Source of the DNA: Citrobacter amalonaticus
GTDB taxonomy: Bacteria > Pseudomonadota > Gammaproteobacteria > Enterobacterales > Enterobacteriaceae
Assembly (NCBI RefSeq): GCF_018323885.1
Contig: NZ_AP024585.1
Location: 3,596,001-3,660,000, forward strand
DNA: 64,000 nucleotides
Reading direction: 5' to 3'
The notes under the pieces are model-generated. The model ran no database searches. It saw only the letters and a list, made by a program, of their open reading frames with translations, and was not told the DNA's origin. Shown here in pieces: positions 21,380-31,219 of this stretch. Every line of letters starts with the position of its first letter. The first letter of the stretch is position 1. The position numbers and the translations under genes are program-made.

Positions 21380-23618
21380 ATGCTTCCGCCATCCCACGCG
21401 CCGCAGCAATCACCCCCTGTCCCAGCGACAGTCCACCGTCACCGGCTGGTAACTGCTGCGGGAACAACAGCGTGAAATCCGCCAGATAATAAGCCAGGCG
21501 AGCCGACAGTAACCGGTTGTGCATCACCCCACCGCTGAACACCAGCGTGTTGATACCGCGTGCCGTGGCCTGCTCGCGCAGCATCGCGGCAAACCCTTGT
21601 GCCAGCACATCGTGGAAAGCCCATGCGCGTTCAGCGGGCGTTGCCTGCCAGTTCAGCCACTGCGACCAGAAGGTTGCCAGATCCAGTTGATTCCCCGTCA
21701 AGGGAAGCGTGACCGGATGCTTAACCCCCGCGCATTGCGACGCCAGCGCCTCTAGTGTGCAGGCGGCTTCCCCTTCATAACTGAGCGATTCTGGCGCGCA
21801 GTTCAGTGCTGCGGCAACCGCATCGAACAGACGCCCGCAGGACGAGGCCAGCGGTGCGTTAATCCCACGCTCAATCGCTCGCGCCAGCACGTTCCAGTTC
21901 TGTCGCTGTAAGTATCGCGTTTCCGGATAGCGCTGCCAGTCCGGCACAAAGCGCAAACACTGCGCTAACAGGTTACGCCAGGGCTGCTTCGCGGCGAGAT
22001 CGCCACCGGCAAGCGCCACGGCGGGCAATCCACCAAGATGTTCACACTCACGGTAGTTCACCCGCAGACACTCTCCTCCCCACAGCGCGCCCGCGTCACC
22101 CATTCCAATGCCGTCCAGCGTCAGGGCGATAACATCGCCACCGTCCAGCGGCCAGCCGTGCTCGGCCAGACAGGCTGCGGCATGAGCATGATGATGCAAC
22201 ACGATCTCCGTTGGCAGGTTCATCTCACTGGCCCACTGGCTGGAGACATACCCCGGATGGGCATCGCGAACAAGGCACTGTGGCGTGAAGTCATAGATAG
22301 TCTGGATTAACCGCAGTGCGTCACGCCACTGATGTTGGATCCCATCGTCGCTGAGATCGCCAAGATGCTGGCTGATCACCGCCTGCTCACCGCGAACCAG
22401 GCAGAAGGTGTTTTTCAGATCCGCCCCCAGACAGAGTATCGGTGGTATATGATGAAATCCCGGCGGCAACGCCAGCGCGTCCGGGACATATCCCCGCGAG
22501 CGACGCAGCATTTCACCGCTTTCACGTACCACGGAATCGTCCATGCGCTGCACGATGTCGCGATTGTGTAACAGGAAACCCTCGGCAATATCCTGCAAAT
22601 CCTTAATTGCCTGTTCGTTGCTGATGGCCGGCGGTTTACCGCTAAGATTGCCGGAGGTCATTACCAGCGGGCGCTTCAGTGCCTGGAGCAACAGGTGCTG
22701 AAGTGGATTGGCGGGCAACATCACGCCAACCTCCGCAAGCCCTGGGGCAATACCGTCACACAGCGAGGAAACATGTTGCTTATCCACCAGCACAATCGGG
22801 GCGGCGGGCGTTTTCAGCAGTCGGGTCGCCGCATCCGACAGGCCCGACGCATCCGGCAGCATAACCGCCAGCGGTTTTGCCGGACGGCGCTTACGCGCAC
22901 GAAGCCGCGCCACGGCATCGCTGTTTCCCGCATCGCAGGCCAGATGAAATCCGCCGATCCCCTTAACGGCAACAACACCTCCGGTCTGTAGCATTTCAAC
23001 CGCAGCCTGTAATGCCGCCTCTTTTTCCGCCAGGTGTCCGCCGCTCAGCCAGCGCAGATGCGGACCACACGCCGGGCACGCCACCGGCTGGGCGTGAAAA
23101 CGTCGGTCACTGGGATCGCGATATTCGCTGTCGCATTGCGGGCAGAGCGGAAATGACGCCATCACGGTAAACGGACGATCGTAGGGCATCGCCCGGATAA
23201 TGGTAAAACGCGGGCCGCAATGGGTGCAGTTGATGAAGGGATAGCGATAACGCCGCTCTCCGGGCGTATTCATTTCGGCAAGACATTCCGGGCACGTCGC
23301 GGCATCGGGCACAATCTGGGTGTTCATCGTGCCGCCCGCACTCTGGCGAATGCTGAACTCCGCGGGCGGCTGCGCCCAGCGAAAAGGCTCACTTTCTACG
23401 CTGTCGATACGCGCCAATGGCGGACAATGGACATGCAGTTCACGGATAAACAGCGCGGGATCTTCCAGCAATCGAACCACCACGCCATCGCCATCATTAC
23501 AGACGTCGCCATGCAACTGAAGCTGCTGCGCCAGTTGCCAGACGAAAGGACGAAAGCCGACGCCCTGAACTTTGCCGCGAATACGGAGCTGTATGCCAGA
23601 GGGGGTATTTGTTGCCAT
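21378..23618 (-). CDS. hypF: Carbamoyltransferase HypF
   Basis: HypF makes the cyanide ligand precursor of NiFe hydrogenases by carbamoylating the C-terminal Cys of HypE from carbamoyl phosphate and ATP. The 746 residues comprise an N-terminal acylphosphatase domain ([13 protein letters not shown]), two zinc-finger pairs (CPEC...CTHC and CPQC...CPAC), a YrdC-like domain and a Kae1-like domain with [14 protein letters not shown] and LTLDGIGMG. The ATG at 23618 matches the E. coli start; 62 further codons upstream are open but cross the intergenic hairpin. Confidence 0.97.
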   Translation of the reverse strand: MATNTPSGIQLRIRGKVQGVGFRPFVWQLAQQLQLHGDVCNDGDGVVVRLLEDPALFIRELHVHCPPLARIDSVESEPFRWAQPPAEFSIRQSAGGTMNTQIVPDAATCPECLAEMNTPGERRYRYPFINCTHCGPRFTIIRAMPYDRPFTVMASFPLCPQCDSEYRDPSDRRFHAQPVACPACGPHLRWLSGGHLAEKEAALQAAVEMLQTGGVVAVKGIGGFHLACDAGNSDAVARLRARKRRPAKPLAVMLPDASGLSDAATRLLKTPAAPIVLVDKQHVSSLCDGIAPGLAEVGVMLPANPLQHLLLQALKRPLVMTSGNLSGKPPAISNEQAIKDLQDIAEGFLLHNRDIVQRMDDSVVRESGEMLRRSRGYVPDALALPPGFHHIPPILCLGADLKNTFCLVRGEQAVISQHLGDLSDDGIQHQWRDALRLIQTIYDFTPQCLVRDAHPGYVSSQWASEMNLPTEIVLHHHAHAAACLAEHGWPLDGGDVIALTLDGIGMGDAGALWGGECLRVNYRECEHLGGLPAVALAGGDLAAKQPWRNLLAQCLRFVPDWQRYPETRYLQRQNWNVLARAIERGINAPLASSCGRLFDAVAAALNCAPESLSYEGEAACTLEALASQCAGVKHPVTLPLTGNQLDLATFWSQWLNWQATPAERAWAFHDVLAQGFAAMLREQATARGINTLVFSGGVMHNRLLSARLAYYLADFTLLFPQQLPAGDGGLSLGQGVIAAARGMAEA

Positions 23619-23640
23619 TGAGTCATTCTCGCCATCATCA

Positions 23641-23675
23641 TTCCCGGAAAGGTATTTTACGAAAATTTCCGGGAA
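23641..23675. repeat. Perfect inverted repeat between hydN and hypF
   Basis: TTCCCGGAAA (23641-23650) and TTTCCGGGAA (23666-23675) are perfectly complementary across a 15-base spacer. This lies in the 103-base gap of the hydN-hypF operon, 23 bases before the hypF start on the minus strand, and no T-run follows. Confidence 0.8.
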
Positions 23676-23721
23676 TTCCCTTGATACCAGCGCATTTCCT
23701 GAGTGATTTTTGCGGCAGGAA

Positions 23722-24267
23722 TCAGAAAAGCAAAGAAGCGGAAGAATCCAGCGCCGCACGACGACGCTTTTCCGCGCTGAGTTGCTCGAGCTTATTACGG
23801 TCAACGCAAATCAGGGCATGCGTCGGACAGGCTTCCATACAGGCCGGACCGGCATCGCGGTGATAACAGAGATCGCACTTGTTAGCTTCCGCTTTTTCTG
23901 CCCGTACGTTCAGGCCGGCACCGCTATTACGCACAACCGGACGCACCACGACTTCCATTGCACCATATGGACAGGCCACCACGCAGGTTTTGCAGCCAAT
24001 GCAACGTTCCTGAATGACATGAACAAAACCTTTATCACGGCTGATGGCACCGTTCGGACAGACGTTCGCACACGGCGCGTCCTCGCACTGGCGGCACAGC
24101 GTCGCCGTCGAGACATTCACACCTTTGATTACATGAATACGGGGTAAAAAGGTTTCAGGGGTCAGTGACGCGCAGTCCTGGTTTTCCTGATGGGAGACCA
24201 CGCAGGCCACTTCACAGGTACGGCAACCAATGCACTTATTGGCGTCTGCAATGATGAAACGGTTCAT
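23722..24267 (-). CDS. hydN: Iron-sulfur electron carrier HydN
   Basis: A ferredoxin-like protein associated with formate dehydrogenase H activity. The 181 residues carry four cysteine clusters for [4Fe-4S] centres: [35 protein letters not shown] and [17 protein letters not shown]. The ATG at 24267 matches the E. coli start. It is paralogous to HycB (35696-36307), shares an operon with hypF and is preceded by a sigma-54-like promoter. Confidence 0.95.
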   Translation of the reverse strand: MNRFIIADANKCIGCRTCEVACVVSHQENQDCASLTPETFLPRIHVIKGVNVSTATLCRQCEDAPCANVCPNGAISRDKGFVHVIQERCIGCKTCVVACPYGAMEVVVRPVVRNSGAGLNVRAEKAEANKCDLCYHRDAGPACMEACPTHALICVDRNKLEQLSAEKRRRAALDSSASLLF

Positions 24268-24305
24268 CAAATTCTCCAGCAATGACAGATAATGTGCCGA
24301 AACAT

Positions 24306-24320
24306 TCACAAATCATGCCA
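24306..24320 (-). promoter_or_regulatory. Candidate sigma-54 promoter of hydN-hypF
   Basis: On the minus strand TGGCATGATTTGTGA has the -24 TGGCA; the -12 position reads GA rather than GC at the correct ten-base spacing. It lies 39 bases before the hydN start. The E. coli operon is known to depend on sigma-54 and FhlA. Confidence 0.55.
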
Positions 24321-24376
24321 GTTTTTATCTTGCTGTAATTTAACGATATTTAAAAACAGAGGGTGACCGTTATGGT

Positions 24377-24400
24377 GTCATCGTCACGAATGACGATGAC
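24377..24400. promoter_or_regulatory. Candidate FhlA enhancer of hydN (perfect palindrome)
   Basis: GTCATCGTCA, CGAA and TGACGATGAC form a perfect 24-base palindromic segment, 57-94 bases upstream of the candidate hydN -24/-12 element. Its GTCATCGTCA half resembles the GTCATTTCGTCATCATCGTC sequence in front of hyp, and the minus strand reads GTCATTCGTGAC across the centre. There is no T-run, so a terminator for ascG is less likely. Confidence 0.5.
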
Positions 24401-24411
24401 GGGTGACAATG

Positions 24412-25425
24412 TTACTGCGCCGCCAACGACATAACGGAATCTCGGCGAATCAACGTGCCGGTGAAGCTTTTCGGTGGCGTAAACGCCCCGCCGTCCAGCA
24501 TGAAAATGAGTCGGCCAATGGTCTCCTGAATCATCTCCGTCACCGGAATTTTGACGCTGGAAAGCGCCGGTATGGTGTAGGGCGCCATCGCGATATCGTC
24601 AAAACCAATCACCGACACCTGCGATGGCACGGCGACCCCTTTGTCATGCAACTGTTTGATGGCCCCAATCGCCATGTCGTCATTGCTGGCCACCAGCGCG
24701 CTGAACGTCACGTCGCGAGAAAGCAGCACGTCCACCCCTGCGGCACCGCAGGCCGGCGTCCATTTGCCTTTGACGATCAGGTCGTCATTAACGGCGATGC
24801 CATGTCGGGTCAGAGCCTCTTTGTACCCCGACAGGCGTTCAACCCCGGTGGGTGAGTCCATCGAACCGGTGATAAAGGCAATCTGCTGATGGCCTGCGGC
24901 AATCAGTTCCGCCACAGCGTTAAAACTGGTCTGCTTTTGATCGCACCAGACGCAGTGGCTACTGTTTTTCCGTAACCGGCGGTTAAGCACCATAATCGGC
25001 TGCGAATGGCTGTCGATTATTTTATCGATCTCATCCACGCTGAGAAAACGCGGGTAGATCATGATCGCGTCGCAGCGCAAATCCAGCAGATACTGGATCG
25101 CCTGGCGTTCCTCCTCCGCGCTGTGTTTGCCATCGGCAAGCAGAAGCTGACGCCCCTGATCTTCCGCCATCCGCGCGGTATGAAACAGCAATTCGCTAAA
25201 ATAGACGCCGTGGTAGAGGGTGTTAGTCACCACCAGCCCCAGCGTCTGACTGGTTTTCGCCGCAAGGCTACGCGCCAGCAGGTTAGGCCGATAGCCGCTC
25301 TCCTCAATCGCCTGAAATACACGATCCTTCGTCTCCTGGCTGACGTAGCCATTCCCTGAAAGCACCCTGGAGACCGTCGCCTTCGACACCCCGGCCCGCT
25401 GCGCTACCTCCAGCATCGTCGTCAT
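24412..25425 (-). CDS. ascG: LacI-family repressor AscG
   Basis: AscG represses the ascFB beta-glucoside operon, cryptic in E. coli K-12. The 337 residues start with the LacI helix-turn-helix (MTTMLEVAQRAGVSKATVSRVLSGNGYVS) and hinge (RPNLLARSLA), then a periplasmic-binding-protein-like effector domain (TLGLVVTNT; ALVASNDDMAIGA; VIGFDDIAMAPY). It is divergent from ascF; the shared 265-base gap holds a palindromic operator and a CRP site. Confidence 0.95.
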   Translation of the reverse strand: MTTMLEVAQRAGVSKATVSRVLSGNGYVSQETKDRVFQAIEESGYRPNLLARSLAAKTSQTLGLVVTNTLYHGVYFSELLFHTARMAEDQGRQLLLADGKHSAEEERQAIQYLLDLRCDAIMIYPRFLSVDEIDKIIDSHSQPIMVLNRRLRKNSSHCVWCDQKQTSFNAVAELIAAGHQQIAFITGSMDSPTGVERLSGYKEALTRHGIAVNDDLIVKGKWTPACGAAGVDVLLSRDVTFSALVASNDDMAIGAIKQLHDKGVAVPSQVSVIGFDDIAMAPYTIPALSSVKIPVTEMIQETIGRLIFMLDGGAFTPPKSFTGTLIRRDSVMSLAAQ

Positions 25426-25513
25426 AAGTTTTCTTCCTTTTCTCGCAATGAGATGCAGTGTACTTCACTGCCGCGTGGTTGTCCCCGATGCTAAATCACC
25501 CCAGAAAACCGTG

Positions 25514-25529
25514 AGTGATATGAATCACA
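25514..25529. promoter_or_regulatory. CRP site in ascG-ascF gap
   Basis: AGTGA-N6-TCACA is a near-consensus CRP site, 177 bases before ascF and 88 bases before the ascG start. Confidence 0.75.
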
Positions 25530-25589
25530 TTTTACGAAAATGAATAAAATTAAATATTGCCCAAATCGAATAAACTATTCATGATTTTG

Positions 25590-25603
25590 TGGAACCGGTT
25601 TCT
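25590..25603. promoter_or_regulatory. Candidate AscG operator
   Basis: TGGAACCGGTTTCT is a 14-base element with the CG-centred palindromic core (GAAACCGGTTTC type) bound by LacI-family regulators, between the CRP site and ascF. Confidence 0.65.
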
Positions 25604-25690
25604 CATCAGCGTTTCATCACCGACGATCGCTCAGGCGAATGTGCGGCAAAAATAAAACGTACCCTACTGATAAAACAGGATAAAAATCCT

Positions 25691-27145
25691 ATGTCCAAGA
25701 ATTATGCAGCGCTGGCGCGCTCCGTGGTGACGGCTCTGGGCGGCGTCGACAATATCACCGCAGTGACACACTGCATGACGCGTCTGCGTTTCGTTGTGAA
25801 AGATGACACGCTGGTCGACAGTGCCACGCTCAAAACCCTCAGCGGTGTACTCGGCGTCGTTCGCAGCGACAACCAGTGCCAGGTGATTATCGGCAATACC
25901 GTCTCCCAGGCGTATCGTGAGGTCGTCAACCTGTTGCCGGGCGATATGCAACCCGCCGAGCCCATTGGCAAACCCAAGCTGACGCTCAGACGCATTGGCG
26001 CGGGGATCCTTGATGCGCTAATCGGTACCATGTCGCCGCTGATCCCGGCGATTATCGGCGGATCGATGCTCAAACTGTTGGCAATGATCCTTGAAATGAC
26101 CGGCGTGCTGGAAAAAGGCTCCTCCACGTTAACGATCCTGACCGTGATCGGCGATGGCGCCTTCTTCTTCCTGCCGTTAATGGTGGCGGCCTCGGCGGCG
26201 ATTAAATTTAAAACCAACATGTCGCTGGCGATCGCCATTGCCGGGGTGCTGGTGCATCCAAGCTTTATCGACCTGATGGCGAAAGCGGCACAGGGTGAGC
26301 ACGTTGAATTCGCCCTGATCCCGGTCACCGCGGTGAAATACACCTATACGGTTATTCCGGCGCTGGTGATGACCTGGTGTCTGTCGTACATCGAACGCTG
26401 GGTGGATCGCATTACGCCCGCGGTCACCAAAAACTTCCTCAAGCCTATGCTGATCGTGCTAATCGCCGCGCCGCTGGCCATCGTCCTGATTGGGCCGATT
26501 GGCATCTGGATTGGTAGCGCGATATCCGCGCTGGTCTATACCATTCACGGTTATCTCGGCTGGCTGTCTGTTGCCATCATGGGCGCGCTGTGGCCGCTAT
26601 TGGTAATGACCGGGATGCACCGCGTCTTTACGCCAACCATCATTCAGACCATTGCCGAAACGGGCAAAGAAGGGATGGTCATGCCGTCCGAAATTGGCGC
26701 CAACCTGTCGCTCGGCGGTTCCTCGTTGGCGGTAGCCTGGAAAACGAAAAACCCGGAACTGCGCCAGACTGCGCTGGCAGCGGCGGCCTCGGCCATCATG
26801 GCCGGAATTTCGGAACCCGCGCTCTACGGTGTGGCTGTGCGCCTGAAACGGCCACTGATTGCCAGCCTGATCAGCGGCTTTATCTGTGGCGCGGTCGCCG
26901 GGATGGCTGGACTCGCCAGCCACTCAATGGCGGCGCCGGGCCTGTTTACCAGCGTTCAGTTCTTCGATCCGGCGAATCCCATGACTATTGTCTGGGTATT
27001 TGGCGTCATGGCGCTGGCGGTGGTGTTGTCATTTGTCCTGACGCTGCTGCTGGGCTTTGAAGATATCCCCGTCGAAGACGCAGCCGCACAGGCACGCAAA
27101 AACCAGGCTGCACAACCGTCTACGGTAAAAAGCGCCAGCGTCTGA
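25691..27145 (+). CDS. ascF: Beta-glucoside PTS enzyme IIBC AscF
   Basis: AscF imports and phosphorylates aryl-beta-glucosides such as arbutin, salicin and cellobiose. The 484 residues consist of an EIIB domain (YAALARSVVTALGGVDNITAVTHCMTRLRF, phosphorylated Cys28) and an EIIC membrane domain with about ten hydrophobic segments; no EIIA domain is fused. The ATG at 25691 matches the E. coli start and avoids 34 open codons that would cover the operator region. ascB follows after 21 bases. Confidence 0.95.
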   Translation: MSKNYAALARSVVTALGGVDNITAVTHCMTRLRFVVKDDTLVDSATLKTLSGVLGVVRSDNQCQVIIGNTVSQAYREVVNLLPGDMQPAEPIGKPKLTLRRIGAGILDALIGTMSPLIPAIIGGSMLKLLAMILEMTGVLEKGSSTLTILTVIGDGAFFFLPLMVAASAAIKFKTNMSLAIAIAGVLVHPSFIDLMAKAAQGEHVEFALIPVTAVKYTYTVIPALVMTWCLSYIERWVDRITPAVTKNFLKPMLIVLIAAPLAIVLIGPIGIWIGSAISALVYTIHGYLGWLSVAIMGALWPLLVMTGMHRVFTPTIIQTIAETGKEGMVMPSEIGANLSLGGSSLAVAWKTKNPELRQTALAAAASAIMAGISEPALYGVAVRLKRPLIASLISGFICGAVAGMAGLASHSMAAPGLFTSVQFFDPANPMTIVWVFGVMALAVVLSFVLTLLLGFEDIPVEDAAAQARKNQAAQPSTVKSASV

Positions 27146-28591
<1,446 letters not shown>

Positions 28592-28598
28592 ACAGGAT

Positions 28599-28624
28599 GG
28601 CGGATGGCGCTCGCGCTGTCCGCC
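28599..28624. repeat. REP-like stem after ascB
   Basis: GGCGGATGGCGC and GCGCTGTCCGCC pair across a short loop eight bases past the ascB stop. No T-run follows, so it is either a REP relic or an mRNA 3' end. Confidence 0.5.
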
Positions 28625-28705
28625 CCTCCCTTCCCTCGTTACATCATTTGCATTTCGTTTCCGCTATCTCCCTTCCAGTTTTCGGTTTGCCCCTTCCCTT
28701 TTTTA

Positions 28706-28721
28706 CTGGCATTTTATACAG
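28706..28721. promoter_or_regulatory. Candidate LexA box upstream of SymE-like gene
   Basis: CTGG-N8-ACAG within TACTGGCATTTTATACAGGTA matches the SOS consensus except for G in place of T at the fourth core position, with an AT-rich centre. It lies 37 bases before the start codon. E. coli symE is under LexA control, so the placement is meaningful. Confidence 0.65.
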
Positions 28722-28758
28722 GTATTTTCATCTACTCGTGGGCAACAAGGAATCGTTT

Positions 28759-29010
28759 ATGACTATTGAGGCTGGCAGTCCTGAAATCGCTATCATCAGG
28801 CCGTTTCGTCGTTTAAAGGTGAGCTATGTCAGAAAGCGCCATGAAGATCCAAAAACCGGCAACACGCGCCGCTATAGCCGGCATGCGTCGTTAACCATTA
28901 ATGGCGACTGGCTGGAACAGGCGGGTTTTCCGACCGGCACCCTTGTCAATGTGGCGGTAATGCAGGGGAAATTAGTGATCGAACAGGTGAGAGAGGAACA
29001 GGCCGGATGA
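28759..29010 (+). CDS. SymE-family toxin-like protein
   Basis: The 83 residues end with SLTINGDWLEQAGFPTGTLVNVAVMQGKLVIEQ, the AbrB/SpoVT-like swapped-hairpin core of SymE; E. coli SymE has [26 protein letters not shown] there. SymE is an SOS-induced protein held down by the antisense RNA SymR; it condenses the nucleoid and inhibits translation. This copy is shorter than E. coli SymE (113), lacking its C-terminal tail, and has a basic N-terminus (RPFRRLKVSYVRKRHE). An AAGGA ribosome-binding site sits seven bases before the ATG at 28759. The frame is also open upstream into ascB, but no better start is seen there. It sits alone between asc and hyc; I found no convincing antisense promoter. Confidence 0.75.
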   Translation: MTIEAGSPEIAIIRPFRRLKVSYVRKRHEDPKTGNTRRYSRHASLTINGDWLEQAGFPTGTLVNVAVMQGKLVIEQVREEQAG

Positions 29011-29029
29011 GGTCATAGCGTCATCCGGC
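29002..29029. repeat. REP-like palindrome overlapping the SymE-like gene stop
   Basis: GCCGGATGA and TCATCCGGC pair across a ten-base loop; the first arm contains the gene's TGA stop. The element also follows the hycI stop on the other strand and may serve as the 3' end of the hyc message. Confidence 0.7.
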
Positions 29030-29036
29030 ATGAATG

Positions 29037-29501
29037 TCACGACGCCGCTAATTCCGCAAAGCCGCCGTGGCCCTCCCAGCCGTCGAGACGCTGGTAAACG
29101 GTGTCGACGGCATCCTTAATGGGTTGAGTCATAGGATAATAGAACCCGACGATATCCGGCTGAATCCCGAGGAAGATCACCTCGCCGACGTCTTCTTTAA
29201 GCTGATCAACCAGATAATTCAGCGGCATATTGTGGGTCGTCATCATGAACATCTCGGCGATATCGTCAGGATCGACAATGCGGATCTCGCCGGGATTCAA
29301 CCCCATGTCGGTAGCGTCCACGATCAGCAGACGATCCGGGCGCAGTTCGCGAATGGCCACGATGTCATTTTCCGGCGCACAGCCTCCGTCAATGACCACC
29401 CAGTGACCTTTCGCCTGCGCCGCGCATTTTTCTGCCAGCAGCGGACCCGCGCCGTCATCCCCCATCATGCTGTTGCCAACACACAATAAAACGTCAGTCA
29501 C
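29037..29501 (-). CDS. hycI: Hydrogenase 3 maturation protease HycI
   Basis: HycI removes the C-terminal peptide of pre-HycE after nickel is inserted, which closes the active site. The 154 residues carry the family GNSMMGDDGAGPLLAE motif with nickel-sensing Asp16 and the conserved VDATDMG and THNMPL segments (Asp62, His90 region). It is the last gene of the hyc operon and overlaps hycH by eight bases. Confidence 0.95.
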   Translation of the reverse strand: MTDVLLCVGNSMMGDDGAGPLLAEKCAAQAKGHWVVIDGGCAPENDIVAIRELRPDRLLIVDATDMGLNPGEIRIVDPDDIAEMFMMTTHNMPLNYLVDQLKEDVGEVIFLGIQPDIVGFYYPMTQPIKDAVDTVYQRLDGWEGHGGFAELAAS

Positions 29502-29904
29502 GGTGTCTCCTTACCATCAGGTAAATCGCGCTCTCCTGATGAATATCGTGCAACATGCTGAGCATCTGTTTGCTCCATGCCTGCTGCTCCGGGGTCTGTA
29601 CCGCGAGCGCACGATCAAACGCGTGCGCCAGCATTTGCACATGATTAAAATCGATGACGATCTCGCCATACTTCGGCACACCTTCCATCTTCCGACGGGC
29701 CTCGCTGCCCTCTTCCAGCGTGGCAATCCACGCCAGATACGCCTCCCACGGGCAGATCAGCGCGGCTTCCAGGCAGTCGATGATCCCAAGGTGGTGACCA
29801 ATCGCCAGGCTGTAATAGACAACCTGCTGCGCCTCGGCGGGCGTCGCATCGTTCTCATCAATAAACTTACGGCTCAGTTGACTGAACACCACCGTTTCAC
29901 TCAT
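29494..29904 (-). CDS. hycH: Formate hydrogenlyase maturation protein HycH
   Basis: HycH is needed for processing of HycE in the formate hydrogenlyase system; its exact activity is not known. The 136 residues show no cofactor motif. It overlaps hycG by four bases and hycI by eight, so translation is probably coupled along the operon end. Confidence 0.93.
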   Translation of the reverse strand: MSETVVFSQLSRKFIDENDATPAEAQQVVYYSLAIGHHLGIIDCLEAALICPWEAYLAWIATLEEGSEARRKMEGVPKYGEIVIDFNHVQMLAHAFDRALAVQTPEQQAWSKQMLSMLHDIHQESAIYLMVRRHRD

Positions 29905-30668
29905 CGGATTCGCGCCTCTTCGACAACCTGATTCAGGTGCGTGACAATCTCGGTCAGGCGCGGATCGCTTTCCGCTTCCAGCCAGCGCGCCACCTGATGT
30001 TCACCCTGGCCGAGTTGACGCAGGTAATCATCCGCAATCTGACGCCCATAGCGATAACCGGCCAGTCGACGCGCCTCGCGATCGACCTTCACACGCAGCG
30101 GCTGCACCATGTCCGGATGCAGGATTTCCGCTGGCTGATCGTCCAGTTCTCCCGGTGCACGAGCATGAATTTTCTGCTCCAGCAGGCCCAGCGCCATCGC
30201 AAAGCCGTACAGCGTTGCCGCAGGCGTCGGCGGGCATCCTGGAATATACACATCCACCGGCACAATTTTGTCAGTGCCGCCCCAGACGCAGTACAAGTCA
30301 TGGAAGATACCGCCGCTGTTGCCGCAGGCGCCGTAAGAGATGCAGATTTTCGGATCGGGCGCAGACTGCCAGGCACGCAGCGCCGGGGAGCGCATGGCAC
30401 GGGTAACCGCGCCGGTGAATAGCAGTATGTCCGCATGACGCGGCGACGGTACGACTTTGATACCGAAGCGTTCGGCGTCAAACAATGGTGATAAGGTCGC
30501 GAAAATTTCAATTTCACAGCCGTTACAGCCGCCGCAGTCCACGCGGTAAACATAGGCTGAACGCTTGATGTTTTTCAGTAATGACGCCTTCATGCTGGCG
30601 ATGGACTCATCCACCGTCATCGGTACCGGAATACCGTTTGCGTCACGCGGACCTAATAAATGGCTCAT
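29901..30668 (-). CDS. hycG: Hydrogenase 3 small subunit HycG
   Basis: HycG carries the proximal [4Fe-4S] cluster that takes electrons to the active site in HycE. The 255 residues show the NuoB/HycG-type cysteine set [21 protein letters not shown] and IPGCPPTP. The N-terminus lacks a Tat signal, as expected for a complex on the cytoplasmic side of the membrane. Confidence 0.96.
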   Translation of the reverse strand: MSHLLGPRDANGIPVPMTVDESIASMKASLLKNIKRSAYVYRVDCGGCNGCEIEIFATLSPLFDAERFGIKVVPSPRHADILLFTGAVTRAMRSPALRAWQSAPDPKICISYGACGNSGGIFHDLYCVWGGTDKIVPVDVYIPGCPPTPAATLYGFAMALGLLEQKIHARAPGELDDQPAEILHPDMVQPLRVKVDREARRLAGYRYGRQIADDYLRQLGQGEHQVARWLEAESDPRLTEIVTHLNQVVEEARIR

Positions 30669-31210
30669 CAGCTGGCCTCTTTCATATGGCGAGTCAGTTC
30701 AATTCGGTCGGACGGCACCAGGCACTTCTGACGTTTGCAGTCCGGGCAGGTCTCAAAGCTTTCGCGGTGATGCTCCGCGCGGCTGTCGCCGTTGTGCTTA
30801 AGCAGCGCAATGGCGTAATCAATCTCTTTCTGAACAGCGAAAGGACGATGGCATACGCGGCAGTTGCACAGCGCAAAACGGGACTGCTGGAGGAAATCCT
30901 CTTTCTTCCACACCGCCAGTTCATACTCCTGCGAAAGCTTGATCGCCGCCGTCGGGCACACTTCTTCGCAGCGGGCGCAGAAAATGCAGCGCCCGAGGTT
31001 GAACTGCCAGGCCAGTTCGCCGCTGGCCAGATCCGTTTCCACCGTCAACGCATTTGACGGGCAGGCATTCACGCAGGCCGCGCAGCCAATGCACTGCTGC
31101 GGATTGTGCTCCGGCTTACCGCGGAAGTTTTTATCAACCGCAATCGGCTCCAGCGGATAAGACGAAGTCGGCGCGCCGGTTTTGATGACTTTTTTGATAA
31201 AGGTAAACAT
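30668..31210 (-). CDS. hycF: Hydrogenase 3 ferredoxin subunit HycF
   Basis: HycF carries two [4Fe-4S] clusters that conduct electrons inside formate hydrogenlyase: [11 protein letters not shown] and [11 protein letters not shown], as in the NuoI/HycF family. The C-terminal third has extra cysteine pairs (CNCRVC and CPDCKRQKC) that could bind a metal. Length is 180 residues. Confidence 0.96.
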   Translation of the reverse strand: MFTFIKKVIKTGAPTSSYPLEPIAVDKNFRGKPEHNPQQCIGCAACVNACPSNALTVETDLASGELAWQFNLGRCIFCARCEEVCPTAAIKLSQEYELAVWKKEDFLQQSRFALCNCRVCHRPFAVQKEIDYAIALLKHNGDSRAEHHRESFETCPDCKRQKCLVPSDRIELTRHMKEAS

Positions 31211-31219
31211 GGCGATTCC

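Noticed and set aside
23619..23804. Upstream start for hypF adding 62 residues
   Set aside because: The added peptide does not resemble HypF, crosses a strong inverted repeat and overlaps the end of hydN; the ATG at 23618 matches the family start.
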